Origin: Patagioenas fasciata
Lineage: Eukaryota; Chordata; Aves; Columbiformes; Columbidae
NCBI RefSeq assembly: GCF_037038585.1
Contig: NC_092520.1
Span: forward strand, 121,986,001 to 122,050,000
Direction of reading: 5' to 3'
Length of the DNA: 64,000 nt
The position numbers and the translations under genes were made by a program. Below, piece after piece: positions 23,254 through 38,100 of the stretch (the first letter of the stretch is position 1; every line of letters starts with the position of its first letter). The notes beneath the pieces are model-generated. The model saw nothing but the letters and a program-made list of their open reading frames with translations, was not told where the DNA came from and searched no databases.

Positions 23254-26050
23254 GGTGGGAGATTTTGCTTACTCAGGTAAGAGATGCAGAAAGGCCAGTA
23301 CACATCTGTACAGATGCACCCTTACTCCCTCTTTTTCTATCTCAAAGCTTCAGTAAAAACATGATTCAGCAAGGAGATGGGTTTGTACTGCTCAAAATAC
23401 CTTCAGACCACCCAGTTCCCTCCTGAAACACTCACCAGCCACAGGTGTTATTATGGGAGGAGATGGATAATGTATTGTAGAATAACTGCCCATTATAGTC
23501 AGAGGGAGGCAACTTTCCTAGGCAACTGGATTAACTTGGGCCAAAAAGGGTTTCACCCTCCCAGTATCAGCAGAGGAAGCCCTCCCAGGCAGTGACTGCC
23601 CTATTCTGTCACAGTTTGGAGGATGACCACCAGGCAAGTGGTGTGATCTGATCGTCAACACATCTGACAGCCAGTAGCCAGCCCATCTCACCAAAAGAGT
23701 AAGTAAAGCTTAATCCAGGATGGTGAAATTTGATTTTTTGAGGCTGGGCAGACTAGGTCTCTGGTCTTCACTCCAAATGGGCTAAAATAGGTTGGTGATG
23801 CACAGCTACTGACTGAAGAGTCACAGCAAAGGGATGATCACAGTTTTTGTTTAATCAGTTAAGTAAGCAAGGTCTGTGTGATTCTTTTTGTTAATCTGAG
23901 TCACCATGGGAATAAAAACAACACAGCAATTCCAAATTCATCAGAAAGTACATTCATTCCTACTCATTCCAAGGGGATTAATCTGAAAACTTTTGTAAAA
24001 GACAGATAATGTTAAGGTCATGTATCAGTAAGGCCTGAAAAAGCTAAGGAACTGTAAGTCTTATTATTTATCACTGAAAAGACACAATTTTGCCAACATC
24101 AACATGTCCTAAATTGCCAGTATTGAATATTTAACTTTGAAGACTTTAAATTTGCCAGTTACCTTGATCTCCTATGATGACTGTTTTGACTAATTTATTT
24201 TTATGGGTAGCTTAAAAACTCAAAACCAGAATTTACTTACATGTGCCAATTCAAGTAAAGAGCTCAGATAAGTGGCAACCTTTCCAAATGGGCAGGATCT
24301 CTGGCAAAATTGATTTTGCAGTTGTTTCTGGCTCACAGTCTTTTTCAAGACTTGCAAGGTTCTGAGACATGTGGCAACTGTATGAATAAGATGTTTTCTA
24401 ACAATGCAAATAAAAAGAGGCTCCAGGCAGTGTCTGACCATGGATTAGATGTTTATTATACTGAAATAAATAAAATTACCTAGATTGCAAGGCTTCCAGC
24501 AAAATGATGTTTTACCCGTTCTCATATTATACTGAAGATGTTACCCATCTGTCAGATTGAATAAATGAATGGAATTAAAGCTGGTTTACTGCAGGAAACA
24601 GACATGAAAAGGAATGCCAAGGAGAGCTTACAATTACTCAGTCTGTAACTGTTTCCTGGGATTGGAAACTAAAACTGCAACAAGGGAAAGGAACCTGGCA
24701 AGCAGAGGAGCACAGCTATACAAAGCACTACATCCTCTTTCAATTGCTTAAGCTAATCTCCGTATTGGTTTTGGTACTACAGTATGGATAATAAGAAAGG
24801 GAAATAATAATAATAAAATATCAAGGAGGAATTAGTTATACTCAGCTGCATTTGCCTAGCACAAGTTCAGTTGCATTCTGAGAGACATTCTGTCATTAAT
24901 TTGTAGTTAGTTAGTACACATATCAATGGGAAATCTGCGCCTCTCATCCTTTATCCAGACAAATTTTAAGTAACATTCCAAGAAGAAAACAAAATACAGG
25001 CTTCAAACACTCACACTGATCTTCACAGCATATGCTGCACTACTAGTATGTTTTTATGTAGAAACATTTTTCCAAGGCCTTTTTTTTTTTTCTCTTTATT
25101 CCCCCACACCCAAAAATATTTTATCTGCCTTAAAATAAGGCTATAGAAACCTGATGGCTAGTAGTAGTATGATTGTAGTAATCTGGTTACTATAACCTGA
25201 TGTTGTGGCAGATACATGCCCCTCTAGTATTGTGTAACATAAATAATCCTGAGTTTCACATTTTAGAAATATTCCAGCTTTGAAGCTGACATTTTGCAAA
25301 TTGGAATACTAACAATACTCAAGTTCCAAGTTCACTAAAGAGAAAAAAAAACCAGTATTATCTACATAGTAATGGTGAATAATTTATTCAACTAATTTCT
25401 ACAAGGAAAAACAAAGTTTGAAAAAAACCCACACAAGTAGTTTAAGAGGAGCACCCAGACAACAGGAGCACTCAAAAATGAAGTGATTACAAGATCAAGA
25501 TCTTTGTCTAGCCTCTATAATCTTTGCCTCAACCATAGCAAAGGCTGTAGTAAAAGTACAGGAACATCTACTGTAGGTCTTTCAGTAGATGCCTGACTGG
25601 CTTTGTAAGATATAAAGTACTTTATAATATCACAGATCCACCAACTTTTGTCAGGATTGATATAAGTTTGATAAGAAATACAATCATTTAGAATAAAAGA
25701 ATTTAGTTCCATTTCCAATGGATTTTTTTTTTTTTTTTTAAGAGAAATTATGTCTGTGGAAACTTTCTAATTCTGGAAAGAAAGTTGTTCTGATTAGTTA
25801 CTTCAAAACACAAAATTATGCCAACTATTGCAACTGTGCAAGGAAATATAAGGAGTCTAACTCCACAAAGCCTGACAACATAACACTAAGTGAGATTGCC
25901 ATGATTGAGACCACAACCTCAGTTATGAGCTTCAAGCTGCCAAAGCTTTAGACCTATGTTCTCCAGCACATATTCCTGTTGAGGACTCCAGCTTCAATAT
26001 GGAATTGCTGGTGCTCCCATGATTCCTGGTGCAAATCTAGATCCAAGACA
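23254..26050. other. Unassigned sequence, slightly GC-richer at 23380-23800
   Basis: I recognise no gene. The part from about 23380 to 23800 is somewhat richer in GC than its surroundings and has an open stretch at 23377-23595 with no recognisable protein content. It could be an old repeat I do not know. The remainder is AT-rich, with T-runs near 25080-25092 and 25723-25739. Confidence 0.45.
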
Positions 26051-26197
26051 GGATCACAGGATTAGAGAACAAATTGGGTTGGAAAAGACCTTCAGAGGTC
26101 ATGTAGTCCAGTCGCCTGCTCAAAGAAGTGTCCCCTGCAATGTTACATCAGGCTGATCCAGGCCATACCCACTCCAGCTCTGGCTGTGTCCAAGGAT
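26051..26197 (-). mobile_element. CR1 3'-end fragment
   Basis: The plus strand reads GGATCACAGGATTAGAGAAC, then TTGGGTTGGAAAAGACCTTC, then AGAGGTCATGTAGTCCAG. This is the reverse complement of a CR1 3' terminus including a decayed octamer tail. The following TGCTCAAAGAAGTG and the later GTGTCCAAGGAT still resemble the CR1 3' untranslated and C-terminal coding region, but with many changes. The upper boundary is uncertain. It is a short, old, 5'-truncated insertion with no coding capacity. Confidence 0.85.
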
Positions 26198-29100
26198 ATT
26201 TATTTATCCTTTTATCTCATAGGATGGGTGTTCCATCAAGCTAATGCTGGATCATGGAGTTAATACAACTCCAACTTCCACAATAGAGCACCTGCAAACA
26301 AGCAGGGAAACTCATATTTGAAGGGGAACCCAGGCAGGCAGGAGATCTAACCCAGGAGTTTTCTGAGCCCTAAGGCAGCCCTGAACACAGAGTTACCTGG
26401 AACCTGCAGCTCACAAACAGCTGTCTTGGAGACTGAAATCTGTAGGTATTTCAGAGGTGCAGGAAAGCCAAAACATGTGGTATTTAAGACCTTACTTTCC
26501 TGTGAACTTGTAGTTTTCCACACATCCCTGATTCACTAGAAAACTCACCAGCAGTGACATGTATTGTCTTCTGAGAAAAAGAACATTCTTCTACCAAACA
26601 TACTTGAGTATATTAACTATTGCATTTTTGCAAATGTGCATTAGTAGCTCTACAGTGTCATCCTCAGCAGGAATGTTAGCACTTGATGAACAAAGAACAC
26701 TGTATTTATTGAATAGAGACATATAGAAATGACAAAACCTGACTGATTTACTAGCAAAACCAGATTGCAATTCTATTCTAATGTAACTGCATTCTAAACA
26801 TCTCGTAGAATATGTGTAGACTACTGGAGCCAGAACATACAAGTTTCATATCCAGTTCTCTGACAGTATTTCCAGGCTTTAAGATGTAAGGTGGACACAT
26901 AGGGCAAACTGGCTTCAAAGTCCAAAATACTGAGCTTTTACTCATCAGCTACAGCAGCTATTACAGAAGCTCAGTACCTGAAGAAAAGTCAGATCTAATA
27001 TTTAGACAGCTGATATTGTCATTATATGCTGGTTTAGATTTATAGATGACACATTGATCTACTACGAGGAGCCCATAGTAAACGGTTAAAGGCCAGAATC
27101 TTCAGTACTTCCTCTCCCTGTCTCCTCCCCATAAACTGCAAAACATGCAATGATGAATACCAATCTGCTTCCACACCACTTGAAACCCTGGTTGCACGGC
27201 CTTATTCATCAGAGATAAGAATTTACAAGCAATTCTCAGCAGTATACAGGCACCCAATGCCTATATAATCTGATCAAAAAGATGAGAAATTTGGACAGGA
27301 TTTCAAGTCAAGTTGGGCTTTTTGTTTTCTTGGTAGTTTTTATTTATTTGGGCGTTTTGATTTTATATTTTTTTAAATCCTTGCCAGCATAATCAGAACT
27401 TTAGCAAAACTTGCTGACACACACTCATTCTGCTTAGTGGCCTCTGCAAGACTCAGAGTAAGGTGTTTTACTGCCTGTATACAAAACTCTTACTAAACAC
27501 ACTGTGACTAGTTGTCACGCTTCAGCATGGGACCAGCTTTACTGACCTCATATGACGTTCTCACGTATTGGTCAAAGAAAGGTTTTCCTTATGATCCAAT
27601 TCACTAATATTTTGATGGTGCTTTTCAAACTCAGCTATACAAGTAATATGACCCCCTGCAAACCATAAAATAGAGGATTTCCAACAATCGTCAAAGGAGC
27701 AGAGAACTGGGAAAAGATTGGGAATGCGATAGCAAGGCAGATCAGAGACCAATGTAGCAAAAGGTTATTCCCTTTGATATTCAACACCACACCATTTCAA
27801 AGGAGATTGACAAGTCAAGTTTTAAAGGTTCCCAAAAGGAAAAGGGCATCAGTGCAGCCAACTGGCAAAGCTGCTACTCTGGAGATGAGCAACAAGACTG
27901 AAAGTTGGGGCTTCCTAGAGAAAGTTACATTTACTATAATAGTTTCTCCAACTGCTTATTTCCCAGTCTCCCCACAGCCTGCATGTAGTTATTTCTTTGT
28001 ATCTCTATTGCCCTGTTAATTTCTGTTTTTATTGTCATTCATAACACTCAATGATCCTCGTCTAGTCAATGTTTTACTTTTAGCAATCTTTTCCACAGAC
28101 CTTGGGAATAAACTAAATCAGTGAATATAATGAAGATAATGACACTTTTCACTTCTGATTATTGTGTTACAAGAAATTGTATGTTAAGGCACCATTACTC
28201 TTATTTCTTAAGTAGTTATCACATGTAGCTGCTTGGCCTCACTTCTCAGACCACACACAATTTCCCACTCCATATCACAATATGTTTAATAATGAATCGG
28301 GTAGTACACCCATATCCTTTTAGCCTTCAGTAGTAAACACGGTACTGTAACCAATGTCCCAAACCGTTATAAGAACATCATTTGTCTCTATTTTCAGAAT
28401 AAAGCATTTCCCTTTGCAAGAATGAGAGTGCACCGCCATTTATTTTATGTTAAAGACATTGGAAGGTATATTACTCCCATACATGTGTCTGTAGGAGTTT
28501 TCCAGTTAGGACATTAAGTATCAATAACGTATTCCACAGGATGGAGTCCTATAAAGACACCACAGATCTGTCATCAGAATAAATTCCAACATTTGACACT
28601 AAGAAAAATGTCTGACAGATCGTTTTGGAGAGATGCTGTTACCACTCGTTTCCTATTCATAGGCTGGTGTGTGCCTATTAGCTTGTTAAGACATCATTAA
28701 AGCTTATCTGTTTTCCTAAGCCTTTGGAACTGCCTACTTTGAAACATAAGACAGCTGCAATCACAGCTTAAAAGACTCATTTATCCTCAAACTTCTGCTC
28801 TTCCCTAAACATAAGACCTTTCCTAGTGTGTATACTACAGATTTTTTTTCTATAGCTTCTTTATATATTTCTCAGCAGATAAATGGGATTACAGTAGAGT
28901 GCAAGTAATCCACTGACCATACTGAGTTCTAATATATTTTAGACTGTATTCCCTGCCTCCACAATATCATACCAAGAAAGGCAGGGACACTCAGGGAAAA
29001 CTCTTGTGTAAATTTACAGTGAAAGCAGATGAATAATAGTAATTTGAAGTAGGCAAGTGTCATAGTTCTTTCTCTGAGCTTCAGCCAAACTGCCCCTACT

Positions 29101-32100
29101 AGACATAGCTTCAAACGATACCATGGGCCCCTGAGAATGAGAACATAGGTCAAGAGTCAGACATGTCAATCGGGAGATACCTTGGATGTTTATACATTTT
29201 CCAGTGAGACTTTATGAATCAAGCACTTTTTGGGGAAGCTTCAGTTAGTATGCTGCTTTTTAACATCATACAGCTAACAAACACCTAGAAAACCAAAAAT
29301 TGTCCATATTAGACAAATTGTCCATTAAACATATTTTGCATCAACATATTCACAAAAAAATAGACGATAACATAACAAAGAGTACAAATATGAGATAATG
29401 AATATTGACTTTGATTAACACAAGAGACCTCAATCACAACAGCAGAAAAAAACATCTTTAGGATCAAATTCAATGGTAATTTCTTTTATTAAGCACTGTA
29501 AATTAGAGAAAAACTTTTGTTTTTCCCATGTTATTTTCATCTGATTTTCATTGTGGGTCTCCTGAAAGTTAACAGCCTATACAAGATTTACAGGAAAATA
29601 CATACAACTCCTTTATCAGTTCAAGTTTATCAGGAGTGTTTCAATATTTTTACAGTATGACTATTCACCTGATGTACTTCTCAAGAAATAAAAAATCATT
29701 AAGTAGCACTCAACACTATATTCAAGTAGTCTAGGCTCTTGAATACTTGGTTACAGAAGAACACTTTAAAAATTATAGAATTGCCTAGTTAAACACAATG
29801 TATTAGTTAAAATCACATGAAAGAAATAGGCCAAAAATCAACCACATCAGAACCTAGAAAGCACTCAAAAAGACAAAAACAAGATAGAAAACATCCCCAT
29901 TTAAGCTAATATGGATTTTTCCTATCTGCTTTCAAAGTGTGAATTTGCTGATTCCAAATACTGTTTTTCTCTAGTACAGGAAAGCTATACAAAGACATCC
30001 ATATTTGTGGGCCTCTTCCACTAATTAACATATGGTCACCAAGTGGGAGTTTGTTAATTTATCTTAAAACGAAATTACTCAGATAAACACTAATTTTGAG
30101 CATTATTTCTTTGCTTTCTTCAAACCCTAGATTTGTAAAAGCTGATTTTAGATACTCTGCAGAAATTCAGAAGACTCATGCTAAACTTCTGAGAAGAATT
30201 TGAACATGCCGCTCATTATACAATGCAGAATTTGCACTAAAAAAGTAAAAATACAGACACTCTTAGGGAATGAAGTGAATACATAATAAATTCATTGAAG
30301 GCCAGTTGTCCTTTACCCACATTGTTTCAGGAAAAGAACAAGTCAAGAGGAAATAAACGTAGTTCATGTCTGTCTTCCAGCAGTTTTACAAACACTGAAA
30401 CTATAATACACCCCCATTAGGAAAGAGGCCTTGTTCTTAATGTTCACCCACCGTATTAATGTACAGTTAGATATCTTTTGTGAAAAAAAAGTGCTTATTT
30501 GGACCTATTTGTCCATTATGAACAATTACTTCCAAACCGAAAAGAAATAGCATGACATCAACTACAGTGAGAGAACCCTTGATATCAAGCAGGAAAGTGA
30601 ACATGACTAAACTCCCAGATCAATGAGTTTGGGTTTTTTTCATAGCAAGCACAGTGGTAATTCTGAAGCCCTTTTGGTACTGTCTTCTTGTACAGTTTTA
30701 AAGGCAATGTTTTCTTTAAGAGTTTCAAATCCTTAGTGTTGCTGATTGCTCTTGCAAAGTTCCTCCTGAGCATCTTCAGGGTAGTCCAAGTGATCCCTAG
30801 CATTTCTTCTTTTTATAAACCAAGCACTTATCTTTGCTTAGGGAGGATGGAGGAGGAACTTCTCTCAGTTAACTTTAATTAACCTCTGTGAAGCTCTTCT
30901 GAATGCAATAGAATTTGACATTATGACATTAAATGTGGCAGGTCGAGCTTCACAAAAGTCATACAACTTTTCTCAGCCTCTTTAGTCATATAGTTACCAC
31001 TCTTTACAGTGTCTTCACTAAGATTTTACTTTCTGTTAAACTAAACTATTTCAAGTTAACCCCCCGCCCCTTTATTTATTTAGTTAGTTAGTTAGTTATA
31101 AGGAAGCTAAGAGCCAATTCTAGCATAGATTTTTAGAGACCAGCTGTCTGCTTTACCTCTGTGATGCAAGTTCCTTTTAAGCAGCATCTTTAAATGTAGT
31201 TTTTAAATTTAATTGGTCAGTCTTCTCTTACAAGACTCATGTGTTAAGTTTTAAGAGATCAACTAATTGACTTTCACAGTCCTAGAGCCCTTCCCAGCCA
31301 AAACTAGATTAAACCTTAATCTATTAAAGCTCAGAACTCATGTCCCTTTTTTTTCATTTCTATGTTTAGTTTCTACAGAGGGTTAAATTTATTGAAATTA
31401 GTTATAGTGTATTTGTATGTATGTGCCTAGCTAAAACCGACCTGTCACAAGCTGCCTTCAATTAAATGCTCCATTTTCATGAAAGAATCCATGAACATGG
31501 GGGGCAGGGGCAGAGAAATCATATCCCCCAAAAACCCACTGAGGCTGTGTGGTTGTACTGTTCTTCATAAAATAAATGTATACTTAAAAATAAGAACATC
31601 AAGCATTTTTTTGCTTGGCTTCTGCTTTCTAACCCCTCAGGTTGTTCTTCACATCTCATTATTTCATTGTTCTTCACAAGGTTTTATAAGAGTAGGTAAA
31701 ACTTCTCTCTGAGAGTGAGGTGTTTTCATAGTCTTTCCCTTTTTTCCCCACATCCCTGAATATTACAAGTACAAAAGATTTTTAAACTGTCTCCTAAGAT
31801 TACTTCAGCAAGTGTGCCTGTTCAAAAAATTATTTTCACACTGGAATGAAGAGTTTACTGTAAAGTCAGGAACAGGCAAAGAGTAAATGAAATACTTGTT
31901 ACCAATCCAGAAGGATCCTAATTTTTTTTTTTTTTTCCATTTTAAACAAAAAAATCTCCAAAAAAAACAGAGCTATTCCTTTTTCAGCTAGGGTAGAATA
32001 ATAAGCATGCCACCTCCATGATGAAATTAAGAGCACCAATTAACCTCTTTAGGAAGAATTGTCAGTGCTAATGGAATTTGTATGTTTTCTGGGTTTACAA

Positions 32101-35100
32101 AGTTCATTAAAACTAAAATTTCTGACTTCTTTTCTAACCTCCAGACTAGAGAATGTAGAAGAGAAGGGAAATTTGAGAAAATTACACCAAACTACACACA
32201 TACAAAGCATGACTACCTTCATCTACCAAACAAACAAACAAACAACAAAAAAATCATAGATGATAAATATTGAATTTTCTCAGCAGAGAAAATATGAAAA
32301 TCAGATTATCTGCTCTACCTCATTAAAAAGAAATAACAGCAGTAATAATTACCTTTACATAAAGAAAACACATGACTTGGTCAACATCAAAAATATTCAT
32401 CTCATTCTCATACTTGTGGAAGTGCACAGAACACAAAAAAAGAAGAAAATTATAGCTACAGAATACTTATGATGAAAGGCCTTGAAATGTGTGTAATTAG
32501 AACCGATACTAATACAATAGGCTTTCAAATGATATAAGCCTTCAAATTTACTGGGTCTTTCAGTCAAAACAAATACCCATAGGAAAGCCCATGTTTAAGT
32601 CATGCAAATACCTATACTTTCAACCCATGTATCAAAGGAACTACTTGAGACATCTTACTCTATTATGTCAATTCCTTTGTGCAAATAAATCCAAGGGATC
32701 AGAAAGTATGGTGTTACACATAGAAAGAATCCTTACTAAACTTATAATACAGGAAAATCATTATGAATTTAGGACTCCTGACAGATTTTTCAGTGTGCTT
32801 AAATTAGGTCAAATATATCCACAACAGACCTATTGAGCAAACCTTAGAAATATCAGGCTAATTTTCATTTTCTATGTTTGTGCTGGAAGTCTACAAGCTT
32901 AAAAACTCAGCTCAAGAGCAAAAGTTTCAATCTTTAAGGTAGATAGATGAACTGTAAATAGCAGAGGATATGAATAGCTAAATAACTTCAGTTATGCATT
33001 TGAGATGATCCCTACAGTACCTTGGAAAGCATATTAGGTAAACCTACTTTAAATAATGTCACAGAAAGAGGTCTTCTGCTTCCTTCTCAGCTTTCATCCC
33101 TGTACACAAATGAGCAGTACGTTAGATCCAAGAAACTTCACACAAAATTCTGTCATCCCAGCATTTGCTTGGTCAACTTGCAAACTGGCAGGCAAGCACC
33201 AAGACATACTGGATATCCTGGGAGCCCCATGGGTCAACCAAAGATACCGCCAAAGCAACTGCAACTCATGCACGTGGAGCAATTTCCAGATGTAGGTTCC
33301 TTTCCAATCACTATGATCTGTCTGACAGAAGTGGTCCTTACAGTAAGAATTTATTAGTTCTCTGAAAACAGCACAAACTTCTGAAGAATTCAGGCAGTTG
33401 GAAGTTCTGCTGAGTAGACATGCAACAGCAGCTATCTTGAATGAATACAACTGCTAATTTTCTATGTTCCCCTTGCCACAGACAGGGTCAAGGATACCAC
33501 TGGGTCGGTACCAAGGGGTAGGTAACTCTTATGCCCTTGGCTCCATCTGCAAAATACAAGTAGCACCAGCAAAATCAGAAAGATGCTCTCCCTGTATGTG
33601 TCTCCTGATGGGCAGTGAATTCTCATTCCCCAAAACCTGTCCTTAATAGAAATGGCGATTAATGGAGACAAATAGTATAAAGACAGTAAACATCTGTTAT
33701 CACAAATAGATTGAATTAAGTAGCAATAAATGGTCAGGAAAGTATTTGAGTGTAAATGAAGTTCCAGCTTTGCCTTTTCTAGCTGATTTACTAGTTCTGG
33801 AAAAAAAGCCAGAGTGAAAACAGTAAAGTTACATTTAAAACCTGAGGGAACTGAGCTCTGAGAAACCTGTGGTCTGATATGAACTCGGGCTTAGAGGTGG
33901 GAAGCAGAGGGCTGCTTCATTTCTCATCGCTCATGCTTCACTTGGTTTTGATGCTAGAGTACTCAGCAGTTTCTATCTGCAGACTTAAACTGAACACATT
34001 ACAAGGGCTAAATCATTGCAGCCCACTGTGTTACTCAGATCACTGGCTGGGCAGACAGCTCCTCTTTGCCTGCAGCCTGCATAAACTTAAGAGATCTGGT
34101 AATGGGAGAGAGTCATGAGAGAGAAAACACAAGCACAGCATGCTCAAAGCATCTACTTATGTAGTGCTCTAAGCTTAAAACAAAACCCAAAGGGAAACAC
34201 TGGCCCGCCTAAGTAATTTGGCAGCAAAATTTGTGTATCATCTTAAAGCGCCAAAAAACTTCGCAGTAGAGGATTCATTCAGCCACTGACAATTTCCAGC
34301 ACAGCTAGCTGGTTAAAAAACCCAAGTAATTTAGACGTCCCCTACATGGGATTTGGCTACTATCAGTCTTTAAATACCTCGTCAGGTCAATCTGGCACAT
34401 AAAACAAGCTGTAAAGAGCTATGATTCAAGCACTTGTACTAGCAGATCCCATCCCTTTTGCCAGGGAATTTGCATATTGGGGATGGCAGGAAGGATTAGA
34501 CTATTCTTCTTTCTTGGAAAGAAATAAGAACGAACAACAACAAAAAGTAGATAAATGAAAAAAAATTAAAATGGCTTGCTGAAATGACAATGGAATGACA
34601 CTCTGATGAAGTTCCTGGCAAGGAAAATAGCAGTTTCAGGTAAATTACTTTCTTGCAACTTGTGTCAAAGAAAAAAAAAACAGGTGAAACAGAAACACTT
34701 CAAAAAGTTTGCCACCAGCAATCTAAAGAGGGGGTAAAAGCTGGTGGAAAAGTTTAATGTCTTGTCAATAAAAATCCTTTTTAGATTTTTTTTTCTCCAA
34801 TTTGTCAAAGAATCATTTTCACTGACTGCTGTCTTCTAACACGCTGCCATTCCTTCCTTGAATGGTACTGTCTGAATACTTAAATAAATATGTTGACTGT
34901 TGTGTCACTCAGGTCCCTAGTAGAACAGGTACAGGTAAGATTCTTGTTGAAATCCACTCTGTCAATGTGGACATTTTGACATTGAAAAGTGCTCTGGAGA
35001 CGGACAGACTCTTTGAAAAGCTGTATCCAACTACATGGTATTGTTATTATTATTCCTCTAACCACTCTTTCCCCAGCCTTGCTTATGAGAGCATTATGTG

Positions 35101-38100
35101 AAACATGGTAAGCTTTGCTATACCCAGTGACACCTATCACTGCTGCTGCTTTATGGCAAAGGCCCTTCAGCAACCCTGTGAATAGACTCGGCTGCTCCAA
35201 CAAGATCTCCTGACAAGCATCTAATGGCTCCTATTCATGTCCGAAGTTTGTTTTGTCATTTGCTACCATATTCTTTCTAGAAATCAAAGTAGTGCTATGA
35301 CTGATTAATAATTTGGTGGCTCCTCATTTTCACTTTTAAAAGATCAGGCCCCATTCGCCTTTTTTCCAGGTTTCTTATGTACCATCTGTGTTTGCAAGGT
35401 ATTATATTAGAGTTATCTTCAAGTGTGGTGTTTCATCAGCCAGGTGATATTTTATGTTTAAACATAAAGAGGGTTTTATGATTAAATCCAGTATGTTTAA
35501 AACACCTAAATTAGCTAAGCAAACTGCTACCTAAAAATGTTTTTGATAAAAGCAAAACTAATACCAGAATAAATGTCCAATTAGAAGCTGACTACAGCCG
35601 CGTTAATTTATGTCAAAGGATAAAATTAAAAAGGTACCTAAACAACGTATATCTATTTGGCTTGTTTAAAACCTGAATGATTATTGACAGTAACACATAA
35701 AGTTACAAATGCCAGCAGGCACGATACTTTCTACAGCAGGGTAGCATCCTACAAAACCTGAGCACAATGCAACAATTAGGGCATGTGCTTCCACATCAAG
35801 GTGGTATGAAACTCTTCAGTAAAAATACCCCAACTTATTCAAATTATTATTTGCCTCACAAAGAAGACACTTCTTCAATTTGTTCTTTTCAAAGGCATAC
35901 ACAAGAATCACATATCTCCTGTTCCTAATGTCTTTGACTACAGACAGATTATCCCTGCTGCCTGTTTTAGGAGTAACATCACAAGTAGTGGATCTACTTG
36001 CAGCATACAAAAACCTGAAAGCCGAAGTGTTGTTGAGTTCTGCACACCGGGAAGCCATAATTATTTTTCCTACACAGGGGAAATAAGCTACCACAGTCTA
36101 GCTGGGAAGCGAATTCATAGGCAGGTCCGCCTTCTCTTTTGCTGTGCATTAGTGGTAAGCACTTTCACAGATTTCTTTTACGACATAGCCAGTCAAAGAA
36201 AATATATCTGTCTGCAAGTGTTTCTTATGAATTTCTAAAAGACATTAAATATTAAAGCTGGTTAAATGTGAAGAGAAAAAGATACAGGGGAAAAAAAGGG
36301 ACACCACTCTCCAAGAAAGCAAAACTATCTCCACTAGACCTCAAGTAAAATATATTCTAGAATAACAACTCTAATATGCAACACAAACTGTTTACAATTC
36401 ATCTAATTTAAAATTATATGGACCTGGACATTTTTCTCATGCTAAAAAAAATCTTCGCTCCCATGATAGGTCTATGATCTGTGAGCCAGACTGATCCTAC
36501 ATATATTGAGAAATGGAATATAAAATAAGAGAATTCAAGGCTGGGCATCTTTTTCCATTTTAGACACTTGCAATATTGAGGAAACTTTCTCAAGAATTTG
36601 TAGAAGTGAGAGGAGCTGTAGTTTTCACCACTGCAATGAAAAAGTGTGCCACAATTTATTTGTAGAAAGCCCAGTTCTTTTTGGAGGGTTGCTCTAGCCA
36701 CTACAGTTGCTTGTTTCAAATGAGATTTTTCACACTAGCAGATATCTATACACATCCTTACAGAGGAATAATAGCACGAAACTGTACAAAAACTAACTTC
36801 ATAAGACCAGAAGGATGCTTTGCTTACCAGACTTCTGCTGTCGCTCAGGTGGCTCTTTAATAGTTAGCACTAAATTCTGAATTACAGCTTTTGGCATTAT
36901 GAAATACTCCACAGAATAAGAATATACTAACAAGCAAAATAAAGCACTGTCTTGGTTGACACATGAGGAAAAACATTTATCATGGAGACCGCTGAGACAG
37001 GAAAAAAAAAATGCTAATCTCTCTAAAATAATCACTTTAAGTTTTTAGTTTCTTTACTGCCACCCATACCACTATCTGTAGTTTCCACTTTATAAGCCCA
37101 GTGACAAATGTATGTTTTCATGGGCATTTAACTCCCAATTGCTCAAAGGATTTATGAACCATAAGTATTTTTACAAGACAATACAAACACAGTAGGATAC
37201 AGGGGATAAATTAAGACAAATTGAGATGTAAGAAACAGAGGTTTGCATGGGGTCTTATCTGTATAAGTTCTGGCACTAGAAATCAAAGATGAATAACTTC
37301 TGCATTATCTATCTGGATTGATGTTGATAAGACTCTACTACAAAGAGCAACTCCAGTAATTTCAGTGGTGGTCTATCAACTTACAGTGTCTTACAAGCGA
37401 TTCTAAGAGTTACAAAGGTGGTTACCTAGTGAATGATTTCTCCGGTTGCAGTTTGGAAGTGCCTTTAATGTTAACACAGAAGTTACATTTACAGAAACTT
37501 TCTCTGGCAAAGTGGTTCAGCAACTCTGGAAAGGAGTCAAGATCCAGCTGTGACTGAAAATCTTTGTTGTTAAGATTAAATATATACTGTGCCTCGAAAA
37601 TATTTTTCTAATATACATTTGTTTTCCTTCCTCTTCCATCCATCCAGCTCTTCCGAGTGGTCCCACTGGATGCATAATCTGGTCCTCAATCTCAACATCA
37701 GGCACTAAAGAGATTTGGCTCCTTGTCTCCCACAGCTGCAGGCTGTCTCATTTTAGCCCCAGCTCACATCCACTAGCAGGAAGAGTGTATAAGATGTGGC
37801 TGTAGCTTTCAAGCTGGGGCCCTGAGCCAACTACAGCAGTTTTTTTTAATCTGTCAATGTGTAGACCCCTAAGCACTTCTGATTGTTTGAATTATAAACT
37901 CCCTAAGGAATTTTGCATTCCTATATCACTGCAGTGCATTCGACTTTCCTTTTCTTTAGCACTTTTCATGTAATTCAAGGACCCCTAAGTGGACAATCAT
38001 CCCCTTACCTGCATTACCACAATAGAAACTCATGTGCTTCACCCATCAGTGGCAGCGTACACTTAAAAAACAATTCACTGTGGGCTCAGGGTCTGCAAAA

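Noticed and set aside
33022..33671. Cluster of overlapping 60-118 codon ORFs on both strands
   Set aside because: Open in many frames at once because stops are locally scarce. No motif, no consistent splice pattern and no recognisable protein.
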